Assembly (NCBI GenBank): GCA_001302245.1 | Contig: LGYU01000003.1 | Coordinates: 62,001 to 126,000 of the forward strand | Direction of reading: 5' to 3' | Origin: Chitinophagaceae bacterium PMP191F | GTDB taxonomy: Bacteria > Bacteroidota > Bacteroidia > Chitinophagales > Chitinophagaceae | DNA: 64,000 nt | Shown here: in pieces, positions 15,129 to 23,128 of the stretch | How the letters are laid out: every line of letters starts with the position of its first letter | Position numbering within the stretch: position 1 is the stretch's first letter | The notes under the pieces: model-generated | Told to the model about the DNA's origin: nothing | The model's database searches: none | Seen by the model: the letters and a program-made list of their open reading frames with translations, nothing else | Program-made: the position numbers and the translations under genes

Positions 15129-16250
15129 TTATTGTATTGCTTTTATAAATGCTTTCATTTCTTCCATTGTACCAACAGTGATCCGTGTCCATTTTCCCTG
15201 TTCTTCATATATTTTTGTGCCCAGGATATTATTGTTCTTCAGCAACTGAAAATAGTCCTTCTTAAAGTCTGACAAAGAAAAATATATAAAATTTGCATAA
15301 GATGCAATACAGCGAAGATTTAATTTTTTGAGCTCATCAATAGTATACTGTCTTGCCGCTTCATTTAGCGAATAACAATCTGCAATAAACCTGGTATCTT
15401 TTAATGATGCCATTGCTGCTAACCTTGACAAAACGCTAACGCTGTTGTCTGGCGATGACTGAAGATTGCTTAACCGGTCAATTGTTTTCCGGTCGGCAAG
15501 TGCATAACCGATTCTTGCACCGGCCAGACCATATATTTTAGAGAACGTTTTGACAATAATTAAGTTGGGATAGATAGTAATAAGATTACTGAGAGATTGT
15601 TGTTTTGTAAAATCGAGATATGCTTCATCAACCAGAATAATGGTGCTTTGGGGAACCCCGGCAACAAACTTCACCAGCAATTCTCTTTCACAAATTGTTC
15701 CGGTTGGATTGTTGGGATTACAGATATAAACAAGTTTTGTATCCTGGCTGATGGCACCTGACATGGCCTGCAGATCAGTTCTCTTATCTGCAGTAACCGG
15801 AACCTTTATTTTCTTTAATCCAGAATTATCTAACGTTACAGTCCAGTAGTCATAGGAGGGGTCAGCAATAACATAACTTCCTTTTTCTGTTGAAACATAT
15901 TTTGACACCAGGTCCAGTAACTCAGTAGAACCGGCCCCCAGTAAAACATTCCCGTCACTTACATTATTGCTTTTTGCAATAGCCGATATCAGTTGTGAGG
16001 CAAGCTCCCAGTTATACCGGTTGCTAATATTGAGGTTGCCTGCCAACGCTCTTCTGGCCAGCGGAGAGGGGCCATAAGGATTTTCATTTGAACGTAGCAG
16101 GATAGCATTATCATTGTTTCTCAATTCTTTCAACCCTGGTATTGCCGGTGCAGCGAATGATTCAACGTTTGCTAACCCAATTCCGGCTAATCCCAGGCCA
16201 ATATGTTTTAACCAAATTCTTCGGTTTGTTGCCATACCTGCCATTTTCAC
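15129..16250 (-). CDS. Tat-exported HisC-like PLP aminotransferase
   Basis: A 373-residue class I/II aminotransferase of the histidinol-phosphate aminotransferase type. Motifs: SNENPYGPSP (54-63), NPNNPTGT (178-185), DEAYLDF with Asp208, and the PLP lysine K238 in TFSKIYGLAGARIGYA. Unlike HisC it starts with a twin-arginine-like signal NRRIWLKHIGLGLAGIG and a small cleavage-type region before residue 35, so it is probably exported folded. No other his genes are near, which argues against histidine biosynthesis. The substrate is unknown. The next gene on the strand is the COX1-like membrane protein, 16 bp on. Confidence 0.85.
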   Translation of the reverse strand: MKMAGMATNRRIWLKHIGLGLAGIGLANVESFAAPAIPGLKELRNNDNAILLRSNENPYGPSPLARRALAGNLNISNRYNWELASQLISAIAKSNNVSDGNVLLGAGSTELLDLVSKYVSTEKGSYVIADPSYDYWTVTLDNSGLKKIKVPVTADKRTDLQAMSGAISQDTKLVYICNPNNPTGTICERELLVKFVAGVPQSTIILVDEAYLDFTKQQSLSNLITIYPNLIIVKTFSKIYGLAGARIGYALADRKTIDRLSNLQSSPDNSVSVLSRLAAMASLKDTRFIADCYSLNEAARQYTIDELKKLNLRCIASYANFIYFSLSDFKKDYFQLLKNNNILGTKIYEEQGKWTRITVGTMEEMKAFIKAIQ

Positions 16251-16260
16251 TGATTAGTCG

Positions 16261-16434
16261 TCAGAACGTATAATTTATTACAGATACCAGGTTACGGCAC
16301 GCGGGACTTATGATATTTTGTTTATCAATCGGAATACAATGAAGACATGAAAAGTTGAGGTATAGTTGGTGTTTTTTCTGGTCGTATACATCCTGGTGAA
16401 TTGAGATAGCCTGACCACAAAGCATACACGACAT
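16261..16434 (-). CDS. Possible Cys-rich microprotein
   Basis: A 57-residue ORF (MSCMLCGQAISIHQDVYDQK at the start) in the 200-bp gap between mepB and the aminotransferase gene. It holds two CxxC pairs (residues 3-6 and 33-36) spaced as in zinc ribbons. I do not recognise a family. It fits between the neighbours without overlap (10 bp to the next gene) but the evidence is only length, spacing and the Cys pattern, so it may be chance. Confidence 0.3.
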   Translation of the reverse strand: MSCMLCGQAISIHQDVYDQKKHQLYLNFSCLHCIPIDKQNIISPACRNLVSVINYTF

Positions 16435-16450
16435 TATTGTGTTATTTATT

Positions 16451-16978
16451 TCAGATCTTACCTGTAATACCGAACAGCTTCTTTGCAAAATCCAGGAAGG
16501 TAGCCTTCTCTCTCTCAATTGTAAGAAAATAGTTAACCTGCCAGCTTTGGGTTTTCACAGCCTGGTTACTGGTGGTTTTGTCCCATGTCGGATACACCCT
16601 GATACCACGTTTTCCGCCTTTTCTGTTCTGCGAAATAATACCTTTGTCAGCAAGCACCCTTTTATTAAAAATAAACTGCCCGATACTGCTGCCATTTTTT
16701 GAGGTTATCACTACAAAATCAATATTATCAGAAACATCAAAAGGTATGGTTATTCCATGTTCATTGCGTTTCCAGATGGTTACAAACTGGCCTGTTTTTG
16801 TTGGTGTGGTTTTAGAAACCCTATGCTCAATGATCTGCCCGTTCAGTTTAAATGAACAGGCGCCATATTCCATACTTTCTGTATGCAGTTTCATATCTGT
16901 CAACATAAAACCACATTTGTCATAAACCAGCTCTTTTACAATTGCCAGGTCGTTATGATGTATATTTGTTGTTGTCAT
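16451..16978 (-). CDS. mepB: MepB family protein
   Basis: A 175-residue protein of the MepB family (named after the third gene of the staphylococcal mepRAB operon). Diagnostic stretches: YGACSFKLNGQIIEHRVSKT, PTKTGQFVTIWKRNEHGIT, FDFVVITSK-like DFVVITSKNG, GQFIFNKRVLADKGIIS, GKRGIRVYPTWD and KTQSWQVNYFLTI. The length is normal. Its biochemical role is not established. Neither a MATE pump nor a MepR-like regulator is next to it here. Confidence 0.92.
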   Translation of the reverse strand: MTTTNIHHNDLAIVKELVYDKCGFMLTDMKLHTESMEYGACSFKLNGQIIEHRVSKTTPTKTGQFVTIWKRNEHGITIPFDVSDNIDFVVITSKNGSSIGQFIFNKRVLADKGIISQNRKGGKRGIRVYPTWDKTTSNQAVKTQSWQVNYFLTIEREKATFLDFAKKLFGITGKI

Positions 16979-17521
16979 GATACATGTCTATTCATATTGT
17001 CTTTTTACAATACCCGTTCACGTCCAAATATATACAACTTATTGATTTTCAAAATGGCAGGCCTGCTTCATCATTTTTAATCCTGTCAGGCACTTTGCAC
17101 CAGGCATTTGTTGTTTTACTTCTTGATTTACTGCGTTTTCCTTGCATATTGCTCTCCGAGCAACCCTTAGTTTTTACGCTTTTACCTGCTGCAAAGACGC
17201 AGGAAAGCCGGGAGAAAGCCCCTGTATGTGGTCTTCAGATCCCCTGCCCGAACGATGTTCAGTCAGGCGTGCTCCCGCCTTGTGGGAATGAATGCCGGCG
17301 GGGCAATAGCAGGCATTCACAAAACTCATTGCATGGTGCCAATTGAAAGAAAGTAACACCTGCTTTCGGGAGCTGTCATTCCGGCCAGGCCAGCAACAAT
17401 GCAACAGTACCCAAGATTAACGATGCAGGGAGGAATCCGGAAGGCGGAATAGCAGGTATGCAACCGGCAATATAAGCGGCCTTCAAATGCCTCCCGGAAC
17501 GACGAACAGTACCGTCTTTCT
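16979..17521. other. Intergenic gap, GC-rich in its second half
   Basis: No convincing gene. From about 17160 the base composition rises above that of the neighbours. An inverted repeat TGAATGCC/GGCATTCA (17289-17296, 17312-17319, 15-nt loop) lies within it. The open frames here look like chance products of GC-rich DNA. It could be a dispersed repeat or the remnant of a lost gene. Confidence 0.4.
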
Positions 17522-18193
17522 CTAAGGCTTCTGATTTCGCTTTTCAGGATAACCGGGGATATTTAAACCGAGAATAATATTGTGTTCTGCTATTTGCAGA
17601 CTGTCTTTCCGCAATACTTTTACTACGCCGCTGCCTCCGCGTTTTTGCTGTGGGTATTTTTTTAAATGAGTTAGGAGAAATTTATCATCATCAAAATTAA
17701 TTTCATCAGTATAATATTCATTGGCAATATCCGGCTCTTTGATGGATAAATGAATATGCGCAGGTGTGGCCTCCCCGGGATAAGGTGCAGGGCGAATGGT
17801 TCTGATTGTATATTTTCCATTGGTATCGGTTTTTACCCAGCCACGAATATGTCCGTGTCGCTTTGCTTCTTTATTCATGCCTGTGGCTGGCGAATAGTAA
17901 CCATTGTTGTCGGTTTGCCAATAATAAATGATCACATCCGGGGCTGGTGTTTTCCCATCTACCTGGAAAACAGTTCCGCTTACCAGTAACTTTTGCCCCT
18001 TTTCATTCCACCCGGGACTGGTACCGGTTGAACTGATCTTTTGTGGCATACCGGCATACATCAGTTCGCAGCCATCACAACCGCCACCTACAACACCTTT
18101 CTGAGTTAATGGTCTTTTAGTGATCTGTCCGTTGCAACCTGTCAGTAATGAGCAGGCGAATAGCAACATTTTGCAGAAAATAAATCTTTTCAT
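17522..18193 (-). CDS. Intradiol ring-cleavage dioxygenase-like lipoprotein
   Basis: A 223-residue protein with a lipoprotein signal (lipobox SLLTGC, Cys20) and the fold of protocatechuate 3,4-dioxygenase. The four iron ligands of the family seem present: Tyr at 99 (DNNGYYS), Tyr138 (RPAPYPG), His146 and His148 (PAHIH). The HGHIRGWVKTDTNGKYTIRT stretch is also typical. Being a lipoprotein it acts outside the cytoplasm; the substrate is unknown, and no aromatic catabolic genes are nearby. The ATG at 18193 is chosen because the lipoprotein signal starts there; 18199 is equally possible. It follows the LytTR gene by 70 bp, same strand. Confidence 0.85.
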   Translation of the reverse strand: MKRFIFCKMLLFACSLLTGCNGQITKRPLTQKGVVGGGCDGCELMYAGMPQKISSTGTSPGWNEKGQKLLVSGTVFQVDGKTPAPDVIIYYWQTDNNGYYSPATGMNKEAKRHGHIRGWVKTDTNGKYTIRTIRPAPYPGEATPAHIHLSIKEPDIANEYYTDEINFDDDKFLLTHLKKYPQQKRGGSGVVKVLRKDSLQIAEHNIILGLNIPGYPEKRNQKP

Positions 18194-18263
18194 TTGCATT
18201 TCTTTTTTGACAAAGGTGTTTTTATAAACCACTGATCTGCAAATGAAACAATGCAACACGAGG

Positions 18264-19148
18264 TTATTTTACCGTAAAACGATGACGTTGTTCAAACCGT
18301 AATTTGAAAATGGTTGCATACATACGGCTTACCCGCAATACGGTATTGTCGGTAAGGGTGAGGTCATAGTCACCATTCAAACGGGACTGGTAAGAAATTA
18401 CCTTACCAACATTTACAATGCAGGATTTGTGTATACGGATGAACAGGTTGTTATCTAACCGTGTTTCGAGGGATTTAAGTGTTCCGGTATGCAGGTATTT
18501 CCGGGACTGATGATAAATATTGATATAGGGGGCATTAGCAGAAAAATATAAAATATCGCTGGTGGTGATCAATACCTTTGTGTTATTACTATCCGAAACA
18601 AGCATTGAAGTGATGAAAAGCGGTTCTGTAGTATTTTCCGTTCCAACAGCTACCGGTGCAGGGTTTACAGCAACATTTTTGTGCAAAACGATCATTAACA
18701 ACGATACACTGTAGATGATGGCAGTTTTAATGAAATATGCCGTCAATCCGTAATTAAAAGTCTGCCCGTAGGAGAAGGTATGATAGTAAAAGCTTTGAGA
18801 CAAAAACCAAACGATTGCCGGATAGCAGGATAAATGTACAACCGCAGCCAGTGTCGTTATCAATAGCCCGGATGATAGTTTTGGAGAGCGTTTAGCCAGT
18901 TTCCATTGTATATGCAGCAAGGGTAAAAACAGCAGCCAGTAACAACTGAAAAGCAACGATTCTGCAATGTAAAATGAGCTTTGCTGAAACCGGGTAAAAA
19001 GAAAATCAATGCAAATGGTTATCAGCATCAGCAATAAAATTGCAGTTACGATCAGGGTGTTTCGTTTTTGTTTATTCCGAAATAGCTGGTATGTCTGCTG
19101 TATGGTCATGCTCATTTTGTTGGATAGTTCCATCAGTGTTATGATCAA
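18264..19148 (-). CDS. Membrane-bound LytTR-family regulator
   Basis: A 294-residue protein with four membrane helices in its first 160 residues (LIVTAILLLMLITICI, AESLLFSCYWLLFLPLL, LLITTLAAVVHLSCYP, TAIIYSVSLLMIVLH) and a C-terminal LytTR DNA-binding domain (about 195-290: DILYFSANAPYINIYHQSRK, TLKSLETRLDNNLFIRIHKS, YQSRLNGDYDLTLTDNTVLR). It is a one-component regulator without receiver domain. The ATG overlaps the stop of the gene at 19145-19651 by 4 bp (ATGA), so it is translationally coupled to that gene. The dioxygenase-like lipoprotein downstream may be in the same transcript. Confidence 0.9.
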   Translation of the reverse strand: MIITLMELSNKMSMTIQQTYQLFRNKQKRNTLIVTAILLLMLITICIDFLFTRFQQSSFYIAESLLFSCYWLLFLPLLHIQWKLAKRSPKLSSGLLITTLAAVVHLSCYPAIVWFLSQSFYYHTFSYGQTFNYGLTAYFIKTAIIYSVSLLMIVLHKNVAVNPAPVAVGTENTTEPLFITSMLVSDSNNTKVLITTSDILYFSANAPYINIYHQSRKYLHTGTLKSLETRLDNNLFIRIHKSCIVNVGKVISYQSRLNGDYDLTLTDNTVLRVSRMYATIFKLRFEQRHRFTVK

Positions 19149-19651
19149 AAATTATAGGCCAGACCTACGCCGTTATTGGTTAACTGCAGCTTAAGATCAT
19201 ACTGCAGGCAGGATGTGCTGTTGCCTGCCGCGGCATTGTATGTGTTGACCGCTTTTACTACTTTTTTATTGGAACTGATGCCAAACGGAATAGAAATTGC
19301 CACCAGTCCCGCACCGGCCCCGGCAAGGGCCCAATTGGGACTTCCACCGGCAATAGCGGTTCCCAGCGGCCAGCCGATCATAAACCCTCCGGCTACTCCC
19401 AGCACAGTGGCAACAGTTGCCGGCGCTTTTGATGATCGTACCAGCCTGTAAGCAGCTTCATTGGATTGAAGCATTTTTTCCAGTTCTTTTAATTTCAGTT
19501 GTTTTTCGCCAACAAAGAACTGACTGCCGCCAAAGGTCTTTTTTATACGGATAGTATCAGTAGTTCTCTGCCGGCTAGTGTTATCTGCCTGCGCCCTAAT
19601 GATAGTGGAAAACAGTAAGCATGTAATGACAAGCGTGAATATCTTTTGCAT
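19145..19651 (-). CDS. Exported protein with glycine-rich membrane segment
   Basis: A 168-residue protein with a signal peptide (ends IIRAQA). After a charged segment with KQLKLKELEKMLQSNEAAY comes a Gly/Ala-rich hydrophobic hairpin (VATVLGVAGGFMIGWPLGTA, then WALAGAGAGLVAISIPFGIS) and the tail NKKVVKAVNTYN...LQLTNNGVGLAYNF. The design recurs in Bacteroidota as uncharacterised exported proteins. It is the first gene of a unit with the LytTR regulator (4-bp overlap), so the two probably work together, for instance as a membrane sensor pair (inference). Confidence 0.75.
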   Translation of the reverse strand: MQKIFTLVITCLLFSTIIRAQADNTSRQRTTDTIRIKKTFGGSQFFVGEKQLKLKELEKMLQSNEAAYRLVRSSKAPATVATVLGVAGGFMIGWPLGTAIAGGSPNWALAGAGAGLVAISIPFGISSNKKVVKAVNTYNAAAGNSTSCLQYDLKLQLTNNGVGLAYNF

Positions 19652-19951
19652 GAGTGGCGCGTTGAATTGTATATAGAGTTTTAATGAACGTCTGAAAAAC
19701 TCTCCCTACCGGTTTGATCTCACATTTTACGGCTCACTAAACTAAATATTATACGGCAATATTCAAACGAAGTAATAAATTTTCGTCTCAATACACTTGG
19801 GGGTAAATCCATTCCAGTCTTTATGAATCTTCAGATACTATGGTTACAGCTTCACTGCCCCGTAAGCGCCGGATACCGGTAAATAAAAATCATATATGTT
19901 CACCCGCGCCGTAAACAGGTGTCCCCATGCCAGCCCGGTGGTAACAAACGG
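19652..19951. other. Intergenic gap without recognisable feature
   Basis: 300 bp between the start of one minus-strand gene and the end of another. I see no hairpin with a T-run, no ORF of interest and no full TAnnTTTG element. Confidence 0.5.
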
Positions 19952-20551
19952 CTAACCGATACCATTATTTTTTTGCGGCTTCTGTTGTGCGTGTCTTATG
20001 CGGCTTAAAGTTTCGCGCGATACACCCAGGTAAGAAGCGACCATATGCAGCGGGATCCGCCGGAAAATATCAGGGTAAGAATCAATAAAATCCTGGTACT
20101 TTTCTTCAGAAGTATAGCTGATGTTCATCAGTATTCTTTCCTGGCTTGCACTCAGCGTATTGGTTTTTAGTTTTTCGGAAAAAGATCTGAGTGCGGGAAT
20201 AGAGTTCAGCAGTTCATCAAAATTTTCGCGGGTCCAGGTCACCAGTTCTGTGTCTTCCAGCGCATCAATATTATACCGGGTAGGTTTTTGGGTATTGAAG
20301 CTTTCATGCTCCAGCGTCCACGTGTTTTCGGGTGCAAACCGTATAATGTATTCCGTACCATCGTCCTTCAGACGGTATGTTCTTAATAATCCCTTAGTAA
20401 CAAATACCTTATGCCTGCAGATCTCACCTTCCTGCAACAGGAACTGTTTTCTGCGCAGCTTTTTTATCACAGAAAGTGAACGCATATGCTTCAACTCTTC
20501 CCTGGTAAAGTGTGCTTCGGTGGTAATATAAGTTTCAAAAACCTCAAACAT
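19952..20551 (-). CDS. Crp/Fnr-family transcriptional regulator
   Basis: A 199-residue protein with a cyclic-nucleotide-binding-like domain (KQFLLQEGEICRHKVFVTKG, then GTEYIIRFAPENTWTLEHESF) and a C-terminal helix-turn-helix around HMVASYLGVSRETLSRIRH. It lacks Fnr-type N-terminal cysteines. Bacteroidota carry many such regulators next to a divergent stress or redox gene; here the divergent gene is an SDR, and the 152-bp gap has a symmetric site (20585) suitable for it. Confidence 0.9.
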   Translation of the reverse strand: MFEVFETYITTEAHFTREELKHMRSLSVIKKLRRKQFLLQEGEICRHKVFVTKGLLRTYRLKDDGTEYIIRFAPENTWTLEHESFNTQKPTRYNIDALEDTELVTWTRENFDELLNSIPALRSFSEKLKTNTLSASQERILMNISYTSEEKYQDFIDSYPDIFRRIPLHMVASYLGVSRETLSRIRHAQQKPQKNNGIG

Positions 20552-20584
20552 GGACTATGTATAAACTGAAAGTACAGCAAAATT

Positions 20585-20598
20585 AGGTCAAATGACCT
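20585..20598. promoter_or_regulatory. Candidate Crp-type operator
   Basis: AGGTCA, 2 bp, TGACCT: a perfect inverted repeat 22 bp upstream of the -33 element of the SDR promoter and 34 bp upstream of the Crp/Fnr start. The position suits activation of the SDR gene and control of the regulator itself. Confidence 0.5.
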
Positions 20599-20620
20599 CA
20601 AAAAAAGGTGTAAAATGTCC

Positions 20621-20652
20621 TTGTTTTCAGTCAGCAACCCGGCTCAATTTTG
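20621..20652 (+). promoter_or_regulatory. Putative promoter of the SDR gene
   Basis: TTG (20621-20623), 21 bp, CAATTTTG (20645-20652), one mismatch to TAnnTTTG. The ATG is at 20704. Confidence 0.5.
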
Positions 20653-20703
20653 TGCCACAATACCTGGTATTCAACCAGGTTCATTTCACTAAAAAAAAGA
20701 TAT

Positions 20704-21597
20704 ATGCGTGTTTTTGTAACCGGTGCTACGGGCTTCATTGGCTCAGCCATTGTTCAGGAACTGATTGATGCTGGTCACCAGGTACTGGGGCTTACCCGCT
20801 CTGATGCAGGTGCAAAGGCACTTGTAGCAGCAGGAGCCGAAGTACACCGCGGCAACCTGGAAGACATTGATAGCCTGAAAAGCGGAGCAGCTATGGCTGA
20901 TGGCGTTATTCATACAGCCTTTATTCATGATTTTTCAAACTTTAAAGCAAGTTGCGAAACAGACAGACGGGTTATCGAAGCACTGGGCTCTGCACTGGCA
21001 GGTACCTCCAAACCGCTGATCATTACTTCCGGTATTGCAATTGTATCGCCGGGCAGTATAGCAACGGAAGATAAAACTGCTGCAGCCGGTTCTGCCTCCA
21101 TACCCCGGATTGCTTCTGAAGAAGCCGCTGCTGCAATGGCTGCACGTGGTGTAAACGTATCGGTGGTACGTCTGCCGCCATCTGTACATGATGATGGCGA
21201 CCATGGTTTTGTACCTGCACTTATTGGCATAGCCCGTGAAAAGGGTGCCGCTGCTTATGTAAATGATGGCAGTAACCGCTGGAGCTCGGTACACCGGCTG
21301 GATGCAGCCCGTGTATACAGGCTGGCACTGGAAAAGGGCAGTACAGGCGCTTTTTATCATGCAATTGGTGATGAAGGAATTCCTGTAAAAAAGATTGCGG
21401 AAGTGATCGGTCAGCAATTAAACCTGCCGGTAATAGCGAAATCAACCGCAGAAGCAGGTGAACACTTTGGCTGGCTGGCACATTTCATTGTACTGGACAT
21501 CCCCGCTTCCAGTCAAAAAACCCGTGAGGCACTGGGGTGGGCGCCCAGCCACATTTCACTGATCACCGATCTGGAACAGGGAAGTTATTTTAAATAA
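20704..21597 (+). CDS. Atypical extended SDR (NAD(P)-binding)
   Basis: A 297-residue protein. The Rossmann motif TGATGFIGSAIV is at the N-terminus. The usual active-site YxxxK is missing: at its place stands RIASEEAAAAMAARG. The family-typical block VVRLPPSVHDDGDHGFVPAL and RWSSVHRLDAARVYRLALEK follows, as in a well-populated group of bacterial SDRs annotated as NAD-dependent epimerases. The substrate is unknown. The start at 20704 is preferred since the upstream in-frame codons add a tail before the Rossmann strand. It is divergent from the Crp/Fnr regulator, which probably controls it. Confidence 0.88.
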   Translation: MRVFVTGATGFIGSAIVQELIDAGHQVLGLTRSDAGAKALVAAGAEVHRGNLEDIDSLKSGAAMADGVIHTAFIHDFSNFKASCETDRRVIEALGSALAGTSKPLIITSGIAIVSPGSIATEDKTAAAGSASIPRIASEEAAAAMAARGVNVSVVRLPPSVHDDGDHGFVPALIGIAREKGAAAYVNDGSNRWSSVHRLDAARVYRLALEKGSTGAFYHAIGDEGIPVKKIAEVIGQQLNLPVIAKSTAEAGEHFGWLAHFIVLDIPASSQKTREALGWAPSHISLITDLEQGSYFK

Positions 21598-21604
21598 TAA
21601 CATA

Positions 21605-21642
21605 AAAAAGCAGCAGACCCGGCAATGGGTCTGCTGCTTTTT
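21605..21642. terminator. Bidirectional terminator
   Basis: An 11-bp GC-rich stem GCAGCAGACCC/GGGTCTGCTGC with a 6-nt loop, flanked by A-run and T-run. It serves the SDR (plus) and the YqgE gene (minus). Confidence 0.85.
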
Positions 21643-21701
21643 ATCAGTTTGCAGTCGCTGTAAATTGATTGCAGTATATATTTTTCTGCAGCCTTTTGTT
21701 C

Positions 21702-22142
21702 TTAAAACAATGTTGCTTTATTTGTCTCCTGCCAGCTTCCCTCCGCTATTTCTGTCTCCAGGTCCTGGTCATCCCAACCGCAATACCCGATAAATAACCG
21801 GATATCTTTCCCGGTAATGGTGCTGTTATTGATCAATCGCACCGCCTCTTTGAAATCGCCGCCCAGGCAGATATTGCCTGAGATGGGCATACCATCTCTG
21901 ATCAGGTCCGGGCGCCGGTGTATAAAAAAAAGATGTTCACGATCTACCGGGCCGCCATCATGCAGCGGAAACGGAATGCTTGTTTTAAATTCTTCCAGTT
22001 CATTGAACTTACGGGGGAACAGTTTATTGATCACAAAACCCATTGCACCTTTATCATTGTATTCAGTGATAAAGATGAGCGCTTGTTCAAAAAAACTATC
22101 ATTCAGCAGGGAAGTACCCTGCAAAAATGTACCGGCTGTCAT
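21702..22142 (-). CDS. YqgE/AlgH family protein (UPF0301)
   Basis: A 146-residue protein with the family pattern GTFLQGTSLLNDSFFEQALIFITEYN at the start (GTFLQGT then FFEQALIFITE), GAMGFVINKLFPR, LHDGGPVDREHLFFIH and GYCGWDDQDLETEIAEGSW. The function is unknown. Many family members have another 30-50 residues after the GSW motif; here the protein ends 10 residues later, so it is a short form. The ATG at 22142 replaces an upstream TTG. Confidence 0.88.
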   Translation of the reverse strand: MTAGTFLQGTSLLNDSFFEQALIFITEYNDKGAMGFVINKLFPRKFNELEEFKTSIPFPLHDGGPVDREHLFFIHRRPDLIRDGMPISGNICLGGDFKEAVRLINNSTITGKDIRLFIGYCGWDDQDLETEIAEGSWQETNKATLF

Positions 22143-22181
22143 AGGCCACAAAAATAACAGATTGCAGCGGGCCTGCCATGA

Positions 22182-22778
22182 TCAATACACAGTGATCACC
22201 TGTCCGGTTCCTGCACCCAGAACACTTTTATGAAATCCGGTTACCACGCGGCTCATAGCAACCGGAATATGTCCGGGGAAATAGGGGAAATATCCCGGCG
22301 ATTCTTCTACTACTGTGGGAGATACCGCATTGATACGGACTCCATTTTCCAGCTCAATGGCAGCAGCCCGTACAAACGCATTAATGGCTCCATTGGCAGC
22401 AGATGCGTTGGCTCCACTTACTACCGGATCGTCTGACAGTACACCGGAGATCAGTGTAAACGAGCCTTTGGGGTTGATATAGTGCTGGCCAATGAGTACA
22501 AGATTTATCTGTCCCATCAGCTTGCTGTCAATTCCTTTTCTGAAATCTTTGTCGGTCATTGTTTTCAGCAGACCAAAATGCGCATCGCCCGCAGTAGATA
22601 CCAATGCGTCAAAGGCTCCGGCTTTTTTAAACAGGTTCTCTATGGATTGGGGAGCGGTAATATCGGCCTGTATATCGCCGCTTTTTGAACCGACTTTAAT
22701 TATTTCATGTTCTTTTTCCAGTGAGGCGGCCACGTGTTTCCCGATAGTTCCGGAAGCACCTACAATAATTATTTTCAT
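22182..22778 (-). CDS. Short-chain dehydrogenase-like protein lacking YxxxK
   Basis: A 198-residue SDR with Rossmann motif VGASGTIGKHVA and family features STAGDAHFG, GSFTLISGVLSDD and RINAVSPTVVEESPGYFPYF. The catalytic Tyr-x3-Lys is absent; the aligned place reads ASAANGAINAF. This SANGA-type variant is a known subgroup of short SDRs. Ser in LISG is kept. NAD(P) binding is likely, catalysis uncertain. It starts upstream of the YqgE gene with a 39-bp gap, same strand. Confidence 0.85.
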   Translation of the reverse strand: MKIIIVGASGTIGKHVAASLEKEHEIIKVGSKSGDIQADITAPQSIENLFKKAGAFDALVSTAGDAHFGLLKTMTDKDFRKGIDSKLMGQINLVLIGQHYINPKGSFTLISGVLSDDPVVSGANASAANGAINAFVRAAAIELENGVRINAVSPTVVEESPGYFPYFPGHIPVAMSRVVTGFHKSVLGAGTGQVITVY

Positions 22779-23128
22779 GTATGTGAGTTTTATTCTTTAA
22801 AAGATCCGGTTACCACCTGTTAACATCCAAAGCCGAAGGATTGTTTACACCAGGCCAATGCCGGCGGTTACAGGCTTCCAGTTTCTATTGATAAACTGTT
22901 ACCGGCCGCCTGATACGTTCATGATCCAAAGATCATTTTTCAACAACCAAAAAGTGGTATTGCCAATACGAAAGCAGCATATTGACACTTTACACAAAGA
23001 GAAACAAAAGGATAAAAACAATCAGCCTGTTTTCCGGAAGCAGAGCTGCAACCATATTTTCACTGGCATGGCATCTTCCACACATCAAAACGATGCTGGA
23101 GTATCCGCATTTTGGCATACATTCGCGA
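22779..23128. other. Intergenic gap between divergent genes
   Basis: 350 bp between the SDR (minus) and the response regulator (plus). Open frames run through it but give no protein-like sequence. I see no full TAnnTTTG element or hairpin. Confidence 0.4.

Noticed and set aside
17174-17404. 76-residue ORF on the minus strand in the GC-rich gap
   Set aside because: No signal, no domain, composition of chance frame in GC-rich DNA; not called a gene, though the DNA itself is listed as a finding.
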